Shown here: positions 17,371 through 25,231 of the stretch, in pieces
How the letters are laid out: every line of letters begins with the position of its first letter
Numbering within the stretch: the stretch's first letter is position 1
From: Streptomonospora litoralis
Lineage (GTDB): Bacteria; Actinomycetota; Actinomycetes; Streptosporangiales; Streptosporangiaceae
Direction: 5' to 3'
Assembly (NCBI RefSeq): GCF_004323735.1
Contig: NZ_CP036455.1
Coordinates: 3,529,101-3,593,100, forward strand
Length of the DNA stretch: 64,000 nt
Notes under the pieces: model-generated
What the model saw: the letters and a program-made list of their open reading frames with translations, nothing else
What the model was told of the DNA's origin: nothing
Database searches by the model: none
Program-made: the position numbers and the translations under genes

Positions 17371-18698
17371 AGCCACAGCAGCGCCGCGTACGGTCCGCTC
17401 CAACCGGGCGGGACGACGGCGTAGGCGTCGGCGAGCGCGGCGCCGCGAAGGCTGCCCGGGCGGTCGAAGCCGACGGGCTCGGCCTGCCCTCCCGAGATCC
17501 GCACCGCGACCAGCCGCGTGTCGTGTGCGTGCGGCCGGATCGCCCCTTTGACCTGCATCGCCGGCGGCAGCACGGGGTCGGGGTCGGGTCCGCCCGCCAT
17601 GGCGCGCAGTGCGGGCATCAGCAGGGTAGCGGCGGCGGCGAGAGCGGCGTTGGGGTTGCCCGGCAACCCCACGACGAGGGGGCCGGGCTCCTCGTCGGTC
17701 CCGAGCCGGGCCAGCAGCTGCGGGTGGCCGGGGCGGCAGGCGACGCCGTCGACCACGATCGCCGCGCCGACCTCGGCCAGCGCCGCCCGGAGGTGGTCGG
17801 CGGGCCCTTTGGACGAAGCACCGCAGACCACGACGACGTCCGCGCCGGCGGCCTCCTGCCGGTGCACCCGTGTGCCGTCCTCCGGCGGCGCCTCCGCGGG
17901 GGGCGCAGCGGGGGGCGCCGCGCCCACCCGTGCCGCGCGGGAGCCGGACGCGCCCACTGTGCGCCCGCGGTGTTCCGCCGAGCGCAGAGCGGCGACCATC
18001 GCGTCGAAGCCGTCGCGCAGGAACCGGGGGGCGCCCGCGGTCTCGGCACCCGCCCAGGCGGCGATGCCGGGCAGCATCGGACCGATCGCGTCGCGCACCT
18101 GCCCGGCACCGGGCCGCCCGGAGGCGGTGATCTCGTCGCCGGTGACGAACGCGGCGACCCGGGGGCGGCGCACCGCGAGCGTGTCGTGTCCCAGCGAGGC
18201 GGCCAACCCCACGACGGCGGGGGTGACGACGGTGCCGACAGGGAGCACGGAGTCGCCGGCGACCGTGTCCTCGCCCGCGCGGCGCACATGCTTGCCGAGG
18301 GCGATCTCACCGCGCACCCGCCGAGAGGCGGAGCCGACGACCGACTCGTAGGGCAGCACGGCGTCTGTTCCTTCGGGCACTTCGGCACCGGTGGCGATCT
18401 CGACCGCCTGGCCGGGGCGCAGCCGGGCGACTGCGCCGGCGGCTCCGGAGGCACCGGCCAGCACCCGTCCCATCACCGACCACTCCGGCCCGCTCCCGGC
18501 GACGGCGTAGCCGTCCATGGCGGCGGCGTCGTAGGCCGGCACGCCGACGAGCGCCGTCAGATCCCGGGCGAGCACCGCACCGAGCGCGTCCTCCAGCGCC
18601 ACGACCCGCCCGGCGGCCCACGCGCTTTGCTCCCCGAGCCGCCGCGCCTCCTCACGGGCCTGCGCCCACGGCATCACAGCGTTCCCGCACCGGACCAT
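17361..18698 (-). CDS. moeA: Molybdopterin molybdenumtransferase (MoeA-like)
   Basis: A 445-residue protein that inserts molybdenum into adenylylated molybdopterin. Signatures are VPAYDAAAMDGYAVAG (about residues 50-65), the central VTGDEI...G...VRDAIGPML MoCF-like domain and VVGLPGNPNAALAA near residue 350. A linker rich in Ala and Pro interrupts the central domain (about residues 245-275), making the protein slightly longer than usual. ATG 18698 has CGGAGGAGTG just upstream. It stands apart from other molybdenum genes. A MoeA-like paralogue with a different role cannot be excluded. Confidence 0.82.
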   Translation of the reverse strand: MVRCGNAVMPWAQAREEARRLGEQSAWAAGRVVALEDALGAVLARDLTALVGVPAYDAAAMDGYAVAGSGPEWSVMGRVLAGASGAAGAVARLRPGQAVEIATGAEVPEGTDAVLPYESVVGSASRRVRGEIALGKHVRRAGEDTVAGDSVLPVGTVVTPAVVGLAASLGHDTLAVRRPRVAAFVTGDEITASGRPGAGQVRDAIGPMLPGIAAWAGAETAGAPRFLRDGFDAMVAALRSAEHRGRTVGASGSRAARVGAAPPAAPPAEAPPEDGTRVHRQEAAGADVVVVCGASSKGPADHLRAALAEVGAAIVVDGVACRPGHPQLLARLGTDEEPGPLVVGLPGNPNAALAAAATLLMPALRAMAGGPDPDPVLPPAMQVKGAIRPHAHDTRLVAVRISGGQAEPVGFDRPGSLRGAALADAYAVVPPGWSGPYAALLWLPR

Positions 18699-18792
18699 CG
18701 CACTCCTCCGGCTAGCGCCGACGTCTCGCCCCTGCGTGCCCCCCTGTATATCTGCAGCCCCCGACCGACCCGCTGTCAACCCGGCCGCCGAT

Positions 18793-18820
18793 TTGCCGTG
18801 TGCTGACTTTCCGCTACAGT
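18793..18820 (+). promoter_or_regulatory. Promoter candidate for the tRNA cluster
   Basis: TTGCCG (18793-18798) and TACAGT (18815-18820) are 16 bases apart and lie about 58 bases before the first tRNA. Confidence 0.5.
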
Positions 18821-18878
18821 TCTATCCGAACGACGGCGCAGACCCCGGCCGGAACCCGGGACCGGCGCCGGATCGTAC

Positions 18879-18951
18879 GCGGACGTGGCTCAGCTGGTAG
18901 AGCATCACCTTGCCAAGGTGAGGGTCGCGGGTTCGAATCCCGTCGTCCGCT
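18879..18951 (+). tRNA. tRNA-Gly (anticodon GCC)
   Basis: 73 bases forming a full cloverleaf. The acceptor arms GCGGACG and CGTCCGC pair perfectly, the anticodon loop is TTGCCAA and the T arm contains GGTTCGAATCC. The CCA end is not encoded. Confidence 0.97.
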
Positions 18952-18990
18952 CGGAGACACCGGGGGCCACCCTTACCCCCGCCCGAGTCC

Positions 18991-19061
18991 GGTGGAGTGG
19001 CCGAGAGGCGAGGCAACGGCCTGCAAAGCCGTCTACACGGGTTCAAATCCCGTCTCCACCT
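18991..19061 (+). tRNA. tRNA-Cys (anticodon GCA)
   Basis: 71 bases. The acceptor arms GGTGGAG and CTCCACC pair perfectly. The anticodon loop CTGCAAA gives GCA and the T arm contains GGTTCAAATCC. CCA is not encoded. Confidence 0.97.
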
Positions 19062-19076
19062 CTGGTCACCCCTTCG

Positions 19077-19153
19077 GGGCGGTTAGCTCAGTTGGTTAGA
19101 GCGCTACCTTGACACGGTAGAGGTCACAGGTTCGAATCCTGTATCGCCCACCA
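19077..19153 (+). tRNA. tRNA-Val (anticodon GAC)
   Basis: The acceptor arms GGGCGGT and ATCGCCC pair with one G-T wobble. The anticodon loop TTGACAC gives GAC and the T arm contains GGTTCGAATCC. Unlike its two neighbours, this gene encodes its own CCA end (19151-19153). Confidence 0.96.
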
Positions 19154-19261
19154 GCAACACCGCAGGTCAGGATGGGTCTCTCAGTTCTGTCCACGGAAGG
19201 CGTCAGCCGCCGTGGGAGACATCTGGGAGATCATCTTTTTTTCGGGGGGTCGTCGAGACCC

Positions 19262-19534
19262 TCAGGTGGCCTGGTCTGCCCCAGCCGCGCGGCCCGGCCG
19301 ACGTCGGGATTGCGTCGTCGGCCAGCCACGTGCGGTGGATGTGGCACCCCTCGTTGAAGGTGAACCCCGGCAGGATCGGCCTGCGCAGCCACACCTGCCC
19401 GCTGGTGGGTACCCCGTCCCAGGGCCTCCAGGGCTTGCGGAGCAGGGCGGTAAATCGACCCGGTCCGCCTCCCCCAGCGGGTTGGCGAACCTCGATCGAC
19501 CGCTCTTGTGCGAACGGCGGGGATGATTCGTCAT
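19262..19534 (-). pseudogene. Possible degenerate small gene following the cobW remnant
   Basis: ATG 19534 is preceded on the coding strand by GGAAGG at ideal spacing and overlaps the end of the cobW remnant, as in an operon. The first about 28 codons look protein-like (MTNHPRRSHKSGRSRFANPL...). After that this frame becomes low-complexity, while a neighbouring frame (down to 19203) shows better codon bias and a sequence including WLRRPILPGFTFNEGCHIHR. This suggests a frameshifted, decayed gene. No family was recognised. The rest of the stretch to the tRNA-Val holds only a T7 run (19236-19242) after a small ATCT-GGG-AGAT hairpin. Confidence 0.3.
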
Positions 19535-19536
19535 CA

Positions 19537-19731
19537 CTACCTTCCGAGTTGATCGGCGAAGGGGTCCTCCTGGAAGTGCATAAGGCCCTCGCCAGGGGCC
19601 AGCAGGCACGAGTCCAGGAGCGCCTCCAGTCGCTCGGTGTCCAGGTCCAGTCCGGTGAATGCCAGGTGCTGGCGGCGGTCTCCCACGGACGGGTCCCAGT
19701 CCAGCCCCGTGCCGACTACCCCGAGACCCCA
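19537..19731 (-). pseudogene. C-terminal remnant of a CobW/G3E zinc-chaperone GTPase
   Basis: 64 codons ending at TAG 19537-19539. The encoded sequence (TGLDWDPSVGDRRQHLAFTG, then LDLDTERLEALLDSCLL and a final EDPFADQLGR) matches the C-terminal domain of COG0523/CobW proteins, which normally follows some 300 residues of GTPase domain. An in-frame TAA lies directly upstream (19732-19734) and no start codon is available, so the GTPase part has been lost. A Fur/Zur-type box lies exactly at the break point. CobW proteins of this type deliver zinc and are commonly under Zur control. Confidence 0.7.
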
Positions 19732-19733
19732 TT

Positions 19734-19748
19734 ACGATAATCGTTTTC
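19734..19748. promoter_or_regulatory. Fur/Zur-type box A
   Basis: Plus strand ACGATAATCGTTTTC contains the perfect palindrome ACGAT-A-ATCGT. It matches box B (24144-24158) at all but a few positions when the two are aligned, giving the shared minus-strand motif GAAAAC(C/G)ATT(A/G)TC(A/G)T. The motif resembles actinobacterial Zur sites (GAAAATGATTTTC-type) rather than the IdeR/DmdR iron box. It sits between the cobW remnant and the MFS gene. Confidence 0.65.
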
Positions 19749-19796
19749 GCTATGGTGTCGTCTGTCGATACCCGAGTGGAACAGGAGCATCGTCCA

Positions 19797-21050
19797 GTGA
19801 CGCCTTCTCCGGCGCCCCAAGCCTCCGCGACCGCCCACCGCCGCGGATCGGTGCTTGGCGACCCGGCCTTCCTGCGGCTGTGGGCGGGCACCACCGCGTC
19901 CGGACTCGCAACCTGGGCGCTGCCGTTCATCCTGGGCTTGGCGCTGCTCGACCGCAGTCTGACGGCCGTGGGGCTCGGGATCGTGCTGGCGGCGCGCACC
20001 GCGGGCTTCCTCGCGGCGGTGCCGGTCGGCGGCATGCTGGCCGACCGCCACTCCCGACGCGGGGTCGTGCTGTGGTCCGGCTTGGCCGCTGCCGCGGCCA
20101 CGCCCGTGGTGGCCGCGGGATTGGGGCGGTCGGTGGCGCTGATGGCGCTGGCCGCCGCCGTGGTGGGCGTCGGCCAGGGCGCCTGCCGGCCGGCGTTCCA
20201 GGCCCTGACCGCGGAGGTGGTGGACGAGCCGCGGCGCCAGTCCGCCAACGCCGCGGTGACTTTCGCGGTGCGCGTCACCACGCTGCTCGCGCCCGGACTG
20301 GTCGCGCTGCTCTCCGTCGCCGTCAGCACGCCCGCGCTGGTGCTGGCCACCGCTGCGCTCTGGCTGGCCGCCGCCGTCCTTCCCGCTCGCGGCGCCGCGG
20401 CGCTAACCCCGAAGGGCGCCCGCGCACCGTTCTCCGCCGAGTTCGCCGACGGCGTGCGCGAGGCCCGCCGGCACCCGTGGTTCCTGGCCGGGCTGGCCGC
20501 GCTCACGACGGTCATCGCCACCGGCTACTCGGCCACCGGGGTGGCACTCCCCCTGGTCAGCCGCGAAACCTACGGCACCGAAGCCGTGCTCGCCGCGGCC
20601 CTGACCGCCTACACCGCAGGCGCGATGGGCGGGGCACTGCTGATCGCCCGCTGGCGCCCCAAGGCCCAGGGGTGGGCGGCACTGGCCGGGTTGGCCTGCT
20701 ACGGCTTCGCGCCGCTGAGCCTGCTGCTGCCCGTGCATCCCGCCGCCGTGATCACCGCCTACGTGCTGGCCGGTATCGGCATCGAACTGTTCAACGTGCC
20801 CTGGTTCACCGCGACCCAGCGCGAGGTCGAGCCCGCCAAGCTCGCCCGCGTCTCCTCGCTGGACTTCCTGCTCTCCTACGGGCTCGCCCCGGTCGGACTC
20901 GCCCTCATCGCACCGGCCATCGCCGCCTTCGGCACGGGGCCGGTTCTCGGCTTCTGCGCCCTGGCGTGCTTCGCCGCCCCGGCCGCGGCGGCGCTGGCTC
21001 CCGGGGCCCGCGGCTTCTCACGTCCCGCGCCGGAAGTGAGGGGAGCCTGA
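19797..21050 (+). CDS. Major facilitator superfamily transporter
   Basis: A 417-residue membrane protein with about 12 hydrophobic segments. The MFS loop motif between helices 2 and 3 reads GGMLADRHSRRGVV (about residues 78-91). It resembles small-molecule or siderophore exporters of the EntS type, judging from its position next to a metallophore uptake system. GTG 19797 is preferred because AGGAG lies nine bases ahead; ATG 19752 in the same frame directly abuts the Zur-type box and has no ribosome binding site. The substrate is unknown. Box A upstream suggests metal control. Confidence 0.82.
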   Translation: MTPSPAPQASATAHRRGSVLGDPAFLRLWAGTTASGLATWALPFILGLALLDRSLTAVGLGIVLAARTAGFLAAVPVGGMLADRHSRRGVVLWSGLAAAAATPVVAAGLGRSVALMALAAAVVGVGQGACRPAFQALTAEVVDEPRRQSANAAVTFAVRVTTLLAPGLVALLSVAVSTPALVLATAALWLAAAVLPARGAAALTPKGARAPFSAEFADGVREARRHPWFLAGLAALTTVIATGYSATGVALPLVSRETYGTEAVLAAALTAYTAGAMGGALLIARWRPKAQGWAALAGLACYGFAPLSLLLPVHPAAVITAYVLAGIGIELFNVPWFTATQREVEPAKLARVSSLDFLLSYGLAPVGLALIAPAIAAFGTGPVLGFCALACFAAPAAAALAPGARGFSRPAPEVRGA

Positions 21051-21052
21051 CC

Positions 21053-21130
21053 GTGACCTCCTACGCCAACGCCGGAATCGCCCCCGAGCGCCTGAACCCC
21101 GCCGCCGCCTTGTCGCGCCTTGCCGGCTGA
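21053..21130 (+). CDS. Very short ORF after the MFS gene
   Basis: A 25-codon frame starting at GTG 21053, two bases after the MFS stop, with GGGGAG seven bases ahead. The product (VTSYANAGIAPERLNPAAAL...) has no recognised family. It may be a real coupled peptide or the residue of a longer gene. Confidence 0.25.
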   Translation: MTSYANAGIAPERLNPAAALSRLAG

Positions 21131-21205
21131 CACAGACCCGCTGCGCTCCCGCTCCCTCTACGCACTCCGCCGACCGGTGCTGCGCCCTGGCCGGGGACGG
21201 AGCAT

Positions 21206-22210
21206 CTACCCCTCGTACTCCCGAAGATATTTCCCGAATTTCTCCAGGCCGTCGACATTCCGCGGGCTACTGATTCCCTCGTTGTAGTCCATGATATAGA
21301 AGTTGTCGTTGACCACCGCGGGAAGCTCGCTGGTCCGCGGCGAATTCTTTAGGAATTCGATCTTGTCCGTGGCGGGCTTGTCACCGTAGTCGAGGATGAT
21401 GATGACTTCGGGCTCTCCCTCGACCACCGCCTCCCAGCCGACCTGAGTCCAGCGCTCCTCCAGGCCGCCGAAGATGTTGCGCCCGCCGGCGAATTCGATG
21501 ATCTCGTTCGGCGGGACCTGGTTGCCCGCGGTGAAAGGCTGGTCCGTACCGGAGTCGTACAGGAAGACCGGAACTTTCTCCCCCTCGGGCGCGGCGTCGC
21601 GGACCGCCTGGACGCGGCTCTTCATGTCCGCCACGACCTCCCGGGCCCTGTCCTCGACACCGAAGATCTTGCCCAGCCTGCGCATGTCGGTGTACAGGCC
21701 CTCGAACGGGTCGTGCTCCTCCGGGAATTCCGGATAGTTGTAGCACGACTCAGCGTGCATGAAGCTCTGGATCTCCAGGCGGTCCAGGATCTCCGGGGTG
21801 ATCCCCCGCTGGTCGCTGAAACCCGAATTCCAGCCCGCCACCACGAAGTCGGAATTCGCTTGGACCACCAACTCCCGGTTCAGCAGGTCGTCACCGAGGA
21901 ATTCGACCTTCTCGTACTCCTCCGCCCACGGTGATTCGCTGACCGGCGGGTTGGCGGGCGGCATGACGTATCCGTGCACGTGCTCGGTCAGGCCCAGGGC
22001 GAACATCTTGTCCGCGCTTCCGCCTTCGTAGACCACAGCGCGTTGCGGGGTTTGGTACTCGACCGGTTCTCCGCAGCGCTTGACCGTGGCCGTGCTCGTC
22101 GAGGAGTCCTCCTCGATCTGGGCGCCGCAGCTCGCGGCCAGGACGCTTGCCAGCACGAGGGGGGCTGCCAGCTTCCCGGCTCGGAGTGCAGGACTGGGGG
22201 TCGCGGTCAT
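21206..22210 (-). CDS. Metallophore/siderophore-binding lipoprotein of an ABC importer
   Basis: A 334-residue substrate-binding protein. The signal peptide ends in the lipobox LAAS-C with Cys28 as lipidation site, so it is anchored on the outer face of the membrane. The mature part is a class III (FecB/BtuF-type) binding domain from about residue 50, with two lobes joined by a long helix. Its start codon overlaps the stop of the ATPase gene (ATGA), and GGAAGGAACC precedes it. The ligand is a ferric siderophore, cobalamin or another metal chelate; the Zur-type box ahead of the operon favours a zinc chelate. Confidence 0.88.
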   Translation of the reverse strand: MTATPSPALRAGKLAAPLVLASVLAASCGAQIEEDSSTSTATVKRCGEPVEYQTPQRAVVYEGGSADKMFALGLTEHVHGYVMPPANPPVSESPWAEEYEKVEFLGDDLLNRELVVQANSDFVVAGWNSGFSDQRGITPEILDRLEIQSFMHAESCYNYPEFPEEHDPFEGLYTDMRRLGKIFGVEDRAREVVADMKSRVQAVRDAAPEGEKVPVFLYDSGTDQPFTAGNQVPPNEIIEFAGGRNIFGGLEERWTQVGWEAVVEGEPEVIIILDYGDKPATDKIEFLKNSPRTSELPAVVNDNFYIMDYNEGISSPRNVDGLEKFGKYLREYEG

Positions 22211-23004
22211 ACGGGGGTTCCTTCCCACCTGCGGTGCGCAGGCAATGTGTAGAGGATCTGCGGTGTCCCGCTGAGGGGATGGGAGACCACTCGGGTAGCG
22301 ACGTTGAAAACGCTTTCGATGCGTTCCTCCGTCAGGACCTCGGCCGGCGTGCCCGCGGCCACCAGCGCCCCCTCGGCCAGAAGGCCCAGCCGGTCGCACG
22401 TCACCGCGGCGAGGTTCAGGTCGTGCAGGATGACCAGGACGCTCAACCCGGACTCCTTGAGCAGCCCGAGCAGCTCGATCTGGTGGCGCATGTCCAGGTG
22501 GTTGGTGGGCTCGTCGAGGACGAGGACCCGCGGTTGCTGGACGAGGGCGCGGGCGATCAGCACGCGCTGCCGTTCGCCTCCGGAGAGGGTGAGCACCCCG
22601 CGGTGCGCGAGGTGGTCGACCTCCAGTGCGTGCATCGCCCGCCGGCAGAGGTCCCGTTCGGCGGCGGTCAGCGGTTCGTTTCCCCGCTTGTGGGGGGTGC
22701 GCCCGAGCGCCACGACCTCGGCCGCGGTGAAGTCGAGGTCGGTGCCGTCCTCCTGGGAGAGCGCCGCGACCTGCAGTGCGCTCTGGCGCAGGGTCTGCGC
22801 GTGCAGGTCTGTCCCGCCGTCGATCCACACCGTGCCGCGGGTCGGCTTCAGCGCGCGGTAGACGCACCGCAGCGCCGTCGTCTTGCCGGAGCCGTTGGGT
22901 CCCACCAGTCCCACGATCTTGCCGTCCGGGACGTCGAGGCTCAGCGCCCGCACCAGCTCGTTGCCGGCGACCGAGACGGTGATCCGGTCCAAAGCGATCC
23001 GCAT
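22207..23004 (-). CDS. ABC transporter ATPase (FecE type)
   Basis: A 265-residue ATPase. Walker A is GPNGSGKTT (about residues 34-42), the signature LSGGERQR is near residue 136 and Walker B RVLVLDEPTNHLD near residue 155, followed by the switch His in ILHDLNLA. Overall similarity is to the FecE/FhuC group that powers uptake of metal chelates. It starts two bases after the stop of the permease gene and overlaps the lipoprotein start by four bases, so the three are one translationally coupled operon. Confidence 0.93.
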   Translation of the reverse strand: MRIALDRITVSVAGNELVRALSLDVPDGKIVGLVGPNGSGKTTALRCVYRALKPTRGTVWIDGGTDLHAQTLRQSALQVAALSQEDGTDLDFTAAEVVALGRTPHKRGNEPLTAAERDLCRRAMHALEVDHLAHRGVLTLSGGERQRVLIARALVQQPRVLVLDEPTNHLDMRHQIELLGLLKESGLSVLVILHDLNLAAVTCDRLGLLAEGALVAAGTPAEVLTEERIESVFNVATRVVSHPLSGTPQILYTLPAHRRWEGTPV

Positions 23005-23006
23005 GC

Positions 23007-24125
23007 TCAGCGTCCTCCGAACAGATAGCCGCGCCGCCGCAGCAGCACGATGAACACCGGCACCCCGACGAGTGCGGTTAGCGCGCCCAGCGGGAGTTCG
23101 CGGGGAGGGACGACCGTGCGGGACAGCAGGTCGACCCAGACCATGAGCAGGGCGCCGAACACGGGAGCGATCGTGAGTACGCGGGAATGCGCCGCGCCGA
23201 TCATCAGGCGCACCACGTGCGGGACCACCAGGCCGACGAATCCGATCGCGCCGCTGACCGCGACCATCGCCCCGGTCATCACCGCCGTCAGGATGAAGAG
23301 GTTGCGCCGCAGTACCGCGGTGTCGACGCCGAGGCTGGCCGCCGTCTCGTCGCCCAGCGCCATGACGTCCAGCTTGCGGCTCCGGCTCCGCAGCATGATC
23401 GTGCCGAGCACCACGATGGCCGCCACGAGCGGAAGGGCGTCCCACCTGGCGGCTCCGAAGCTGCCCATCGTCCAGTACAGCACCGCGCTCGTCGCCTCGC
23501 TGTTGGGCGCGAAGTAGATGATGACGCTCATGACCGCCTGGAAGCCGAACGCCAAGGCCACTCCGGTGAGGACCAGCCGCAGGGGCGTCATGCCGCCCCG
23601 GTTGTAGGAAGCGGCGTAGACGAGGAGCGAGGCGCCCAGCGCGCCGATGAACGCGCCCCCCGACAGGGCGTGGATGCCGAGGACGGCCAAGCCGCCGGTC
23701 ACCGAGGCGGTCACCGCGCCGACCGAGGCGCCCGAGGAGACGCCGAGGATGAAGGGGTCCGCCAGAGCGTTGCGGACCATGGCCTGGATCGCGACGCCGA
23801 CCGCGCTGAGGCCGCCTCCCACTACTGCGGCGAGCACCACGCGGGGCGCGCGGACCTGCGCGACGATCTGGTAGCGCGTCACCTCCGCGGCCGATATCGA
23901 ATCGCCTGTCGCAGCGGCCCACAGGTAGCGGGCCGTGTCCCACGGGCTGATCGCCGTAGGGCCGAGGCCGGTGGCCAGCACGACGGAGACGAGCAGCGCC
24001 GCGTACAGGCCCCCCGCGAGCAGCAGCACCGCCATGCCGGAGGCCAGGGCCGGGGGGCGCGAAGCGGCACCGGGCTCGACCGGCTCCGCCGGTGATGCCT
24101 CGTGCACCATTGGGTTCGCCTTCAC
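23007..24125 (-). CDS. ABC transporter permease, FecCD family
   Basis: A 372-residue permease with about ten membrane helices and the FecCD landmarks LAAVVGGGLSAVGVAIQAMVRNALADP, LGVSSGAS and, towards the end, IGFVGLVVPHVVRLMIGAAH. A single permease gene means it works as a homodimer with the ATPase. GTG 24125 was chosen because GGAAGG lies six bases ahead; ATG 24110 in the same frame is an alternative. It is the first gene of the operon. Box B begins 19 bases upstream, so it would directly block transcription when metal is sufficient. Confidence 0.9.
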   Translation of the reverse strand: MKANPMVHEASPAEPVEPGAASRPPALASGMAVLLLAGGLYAALLVSVVLATGLGPTAISPWDTARYLWAAATGDSISAAEVTRYQIVAQVRAPRVVLAAVVGGGLSAVGVAIQAMVRNALADPFILGVSSGASVGAVTASVTGGLAVLGIHALSGGAFIGALGASLLVYAASYNRGGMTPLRLVLTGVALAFGFQAVMSVIIYFAPNSEATSAVLYWTMGSFGAARWDALPLVAAIVVLGTIMLRSRSRKLDVMALGDETAASLGVDTAVLRRNLFILTAVMTGAMVAVSGAIGFVGLVVPHVVRLMIGAAHSRVLTIAPVFGALLMVWVDLLSRTVVPPRELPLGALTALVGVPVFIVLLRRRGYLFGGR

Positions 24126-24143
24126 GCACACCCTTCCTTCGAA

Positions 24144-24158
24144 ATGACAATGGTTTTC
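24144..24158. promoter_or_regulatory. Fur/Zur-type box B upstream of the metallophore importer
   Basis: Plus strand ATGACAATGGTTTTC, continued by AT, forms the imperfect palindrome TGACAAT-G-GTTTTCA. It shares 12 of 15 positions with box A at 19734-19748. It lies between the FecCD permease and the methyltransferase-like gene. Confidence 0.65.
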
Positions 24159-24294
24159 ATTTTTACCGAGTTACGGTAACAGCTCAACACCGGAGAGATC
24201 ACGACGCAGGGGTCACCACCGTCCGCAACACGCTTGTGCAGCCGGAACGCCCGCCACAGCGCGAAATGCTCCCCTCACCGAGGCACTCAGCCGG

Positions 24295-24930
24295 ATGCCC
24301 GCCGAGCACGGGCCGCTGCTGGACGCCGGGGCGGGCGGCGGGTGGGGCACGCGCCTGGCGACACGGACCCTGCCCGAGGCGCACGTGCTCGCCCTCGAAC
24401 CCTCGCCCGTGCTGCGCGCTGTGCTGCTCTCGCGAGCGGCCGCCGATGCCGACTGCGACCGGGTCACCGTGGGCGGCGACGACCTCCTCTCGGCCCGGCT
24501 GCCCGAACGCCTCGGGGGCGCCCCGCTGGCCAACCTCATCGGGCACTTCTCCCCCGAGGAGCGCGACCGGCTGCGGGGCCTCCTGGCAGCGCGCCTGGCG
24601 CCCGGCGCCTTCGCCATGGTCAACCTGGCCGAGCCCGTCGAGCCCGCACTCGTCGAGCGCACCCGGATGACGGATCTCCGCATCGGCCTGCGCACCTACA
24701 CCGGTTGGGCCGAAGCCTCGCCCGCCGGGCCCGACCGGATCACCTGGCGCATGACATACGAGGTGCACGAGGGCGAACGGCTCATCGGCCGCGACGAGGT
24801 CGCCTACACCTGGTGGACACTGACCGGGGACGGACTGCGCTCCGAGGCCGGACGGCATGGCTTGGCAGTCGCCCCGCACGGGCCCGCCGACGCGGGCCTG
24901 TTCCTGGTCGGGCCCGACGTCGGAGCATGA
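24295..24930 (+). CDS. Class I SAM-dependent methyltransferase-like protein, N-terminally short
   Basis: A 211-residue frame starting directly at the SAM-binding core: motif I is LLDAGAGGGWGTRLA (residues 8-22), then an acidic residue in LALEPSP and NLIGHFSPEERDRL. Family members normally have 25-40 residues before motif I. Upstream of ATG 24295 the frame continues with family-like codons (LTEALSR) but offers no start codon and no ribosome binding site. Either an unusual start is used or the 5' end has been lost. Divergent from the importer and next to box B. The last residues run into G/C-rich, low-conservation sequence. Confidence 0.6.
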   Translation: MPAEHGPLLDAGAGGGWGTRLATRTLPEAHVLALEPSPVLRAVLLSRAAADADCDRVTVGGDDLLSARLPERLGGAPLANLIGHFSPEERDRLRGLLAARLAPGAFAMVNLAEPVEPALVERTRMTDLRIGLRTYTGWAEASPAGPDRITWRMTYEVHEGERLIGRDEVAYTWWTLTGDGLRSEAGRHGLAVAPHGPADAGLFLVGPDVGA

Positions 24931-25009
24931 GCGCCGGCCGGGGCGCCGCCGATCCGCGGACTCCCGCGGGCCGCGCCCCGGCCCCGTTCACCGCGCGGCG
25001 GCTCGTTCT

Positions 25010-25231
25010 CGCGTTCGACATCCAGCGCCCGGTGCGCGAGTTCGGGATTGCGCGCACCGAGGATGACGTAGGGCTCCATCGCCGCGCCCAGCTTCTCCTG
25101 CAGCGTGGCCTGGACGTCGATCTCGGTCAGCGTGCCGAATCCCTGGCCTTGAAGGCCTCCTTCACACGCGCCACGGCCTCGTCGAAATCCGCTCCCACGG
25201 TGATCGTCGGGGCGTAGTCGATAGCGCTCAC
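25010..25231 (-). pseudogene. DUF302-family gene, frameshifted and truncated
   Basis: GTG 25231 begins a good DUF302 N-terminus (VSAIDYAPTITVGADFDEAV and on to KEAFKA). At about 25145 one base is missing; the family continues in another frame as QGFGTLTEIDVQATLQEKLG and PYVILGARNPELAHRALD. Similarity then stops near 25010, although about 30 further residues are expected. The start codon overlaps the stop of the MBL-rhodanese gene (GTGA), so the gene was once translationally coupled to it. DUF302 proteins often accompany sulfur and redox genes. A sequencing error could explain the frameshift but not the lost end. Confidence 0.7.

Noticed and set aside
18879-19750. tRNA cluster as an attachment site for an integrated element
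   Set aside because: No integrase, excisionase or repeated tRNA 3' end was seen downstream. The decayed cobW region is explained better by local deletion.
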